Below are positions 63,370-64,000 of a stretch of 64,000 bases of DNA, one piece after another (position 1 is the first letter of the stretch; every line of letters begins with the position of its first letter). Location of the stretch: contig NC_052117.1 in the NCBI RefSeq assembly GCF_012273895.1, positions 6,270,406 through 6,334,405 on the forward strand. The letters run 5' to 3'. Position numbers and translations under genes: made by a program. Under the pieces are notes generated by a model that was not told where the DNA came from, did not search any database, and saw only the letters and a list, made by a program, of their open reading frames with translations. This DNA is from Zerene cesonia (taxonomy: Eukaryota > Arthropoda > Insecta > Lepidoptera > Pieridae).

Positions 63370-63566
63370 ACTAGCTGCGCCCCGCGGTTTCACTCGCGTA
63401 AGTCCGTATCCCGTAGGAATATCAGGATATGAAGTTGCCTAAATGTAATTCCAGTTGTCCAGTTTTCTACGTACCAAATTTTATTGCAATCGGTTCAGTA
63501 GTTTTTGAATGAAAGAGAAACAAACAAACACACATCCTTACAAACTTTCGCATATATTAGTAGGAT
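63370..63566 (+). repeat. Retroposon tail, well-preserved copy
   Basis: ACTAGCTGCGCCCCGCGGTTTCACTCGCG, CCCGTAGGAATATCAGGATATG, ATTGCAATCGGTTCAGTAGTTTTTGAATG, and final CTTTCGCATATATTAGTAGGAT. Confidence 0.8.
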
Positions 63567-64000
63567 AGACTTCAAGGATCACATACATACCCAACGGGGA
63601 AAAAAATATTTTTGAATTTAGTTCCTGAGATTAGGGCGTTCAAACAAACAAACTTCAGCTTTATTTGGATTTTTTATATGAAAAAACTTGATAAATAACT
63701 GCAAATGGGAGCGATCTCGCTCACTACCATAGAATACACAATAACATTTTGTGCTATCGGTTAGTATTATATTTTTTTCTCTATAAGAACTTCCTTGAGA
63801 GTTTACAAAACCGTTAAAAAATGCCAAATTTTATTTTATATTACATTTGGCGATTCGTTTTTATTTGTAGATACTATACAGAATGAAAGGAAAACACAAA
63901 ATTCAGGAAATGTTCTAGTGATATGAGTCTCATATATTTAAACTAAATATAAATCCAGCTGTTAGTCCATTGCAATATTTTTTACTAAAACGAGCTGTTA

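Larger units (their letters stand above)
49800..64000. other. 14-kb repeat-dense, gene-poor stretch
   Basis: It holds most of the retroposon tails in the window plus the CpG-rich block at 60.6-60.8 kb. It also has poly(A) at about 55482-55501 and a tandem CTAGATAG run near 56030-56058. No coding exon is recognised. Confidence 0.45.

Noticed and set aside
1..64000. CRISPR arrays, bacterial operons, riboswitches
   Set aside because: The window is a eukaryotic nuclear sequence; no regularly spaced repeats with unique spacers were seen.

Overview
The window looks like AT-rich nuclear DNA from a moth or butterfly (Lepidoptera). Three lines of evidence support this: compact intron-containing genes with GT/AG splice sites, insect-type genes (a ZAD C2H2 zinc-finger protein and a V-ATPase D subunit very close to the insect sequence), and dozens of dispersed fragments with the 'CTAGCTG..GCTTCGCCCG .. 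ATCGGTTCAGTGGTTTTTGCGTGAAAGAG .. TATAATATTAGTAGG' signature I associate with lepidopteran retroposon tails. A run of exactly 1000 N (47468-48467) is an assembly gap.

Layout. 1-11.7 kb holds no gene I can support; it contains repeat fragments and one intact-looking non-autonomous hAT-type element (3277-3764, perfect 20-bp inverted ends and 8-bp target duplication). 12.4-21.0 kb is the gene cluster. On the minus strand are a three-exon heme transporter of the HRG1/SLC48A1 family (12440-13312) and a four-exon ZAD plus six-finger C2H2 protein (14001-15823). On the plus strand is the six-exon V-type proton ATPase subunit D (17202-21017). At 22730-23062, minus strand, lies a small intronless, very basic protein with a linker-histone (H15)-like winged helix and its own poly(A) signal. 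From 23.1 kb to the end there is about 41 kb without a recognisable conserved gene. It holds many retroposon tails and SINE-like copies, three GC-rich islands in otherwise AT-rich DNA (39.4, 43.7 and 60.6-60.8 kb), a potential G-quadruplex (28.29 kb), and a few unproven small ORFs (38180-38440, 49238-49513, 49568-49744).

How the genes may work together. HRG1 proteins move heme across endosomal/lysosomal or plasma membranes and depend on acidification. V-ATPase provides that acidification, with subunit D in the central rotor shaft. Their placement 4 kb apart around a likely transcription factor gene is suggestive, but nothing in the sequence proves co-regulation. The H15-like protein is the least ordinary gene here and the best candidate for something undescribed. 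All family assignments were made by reading translations; no database search was possible.
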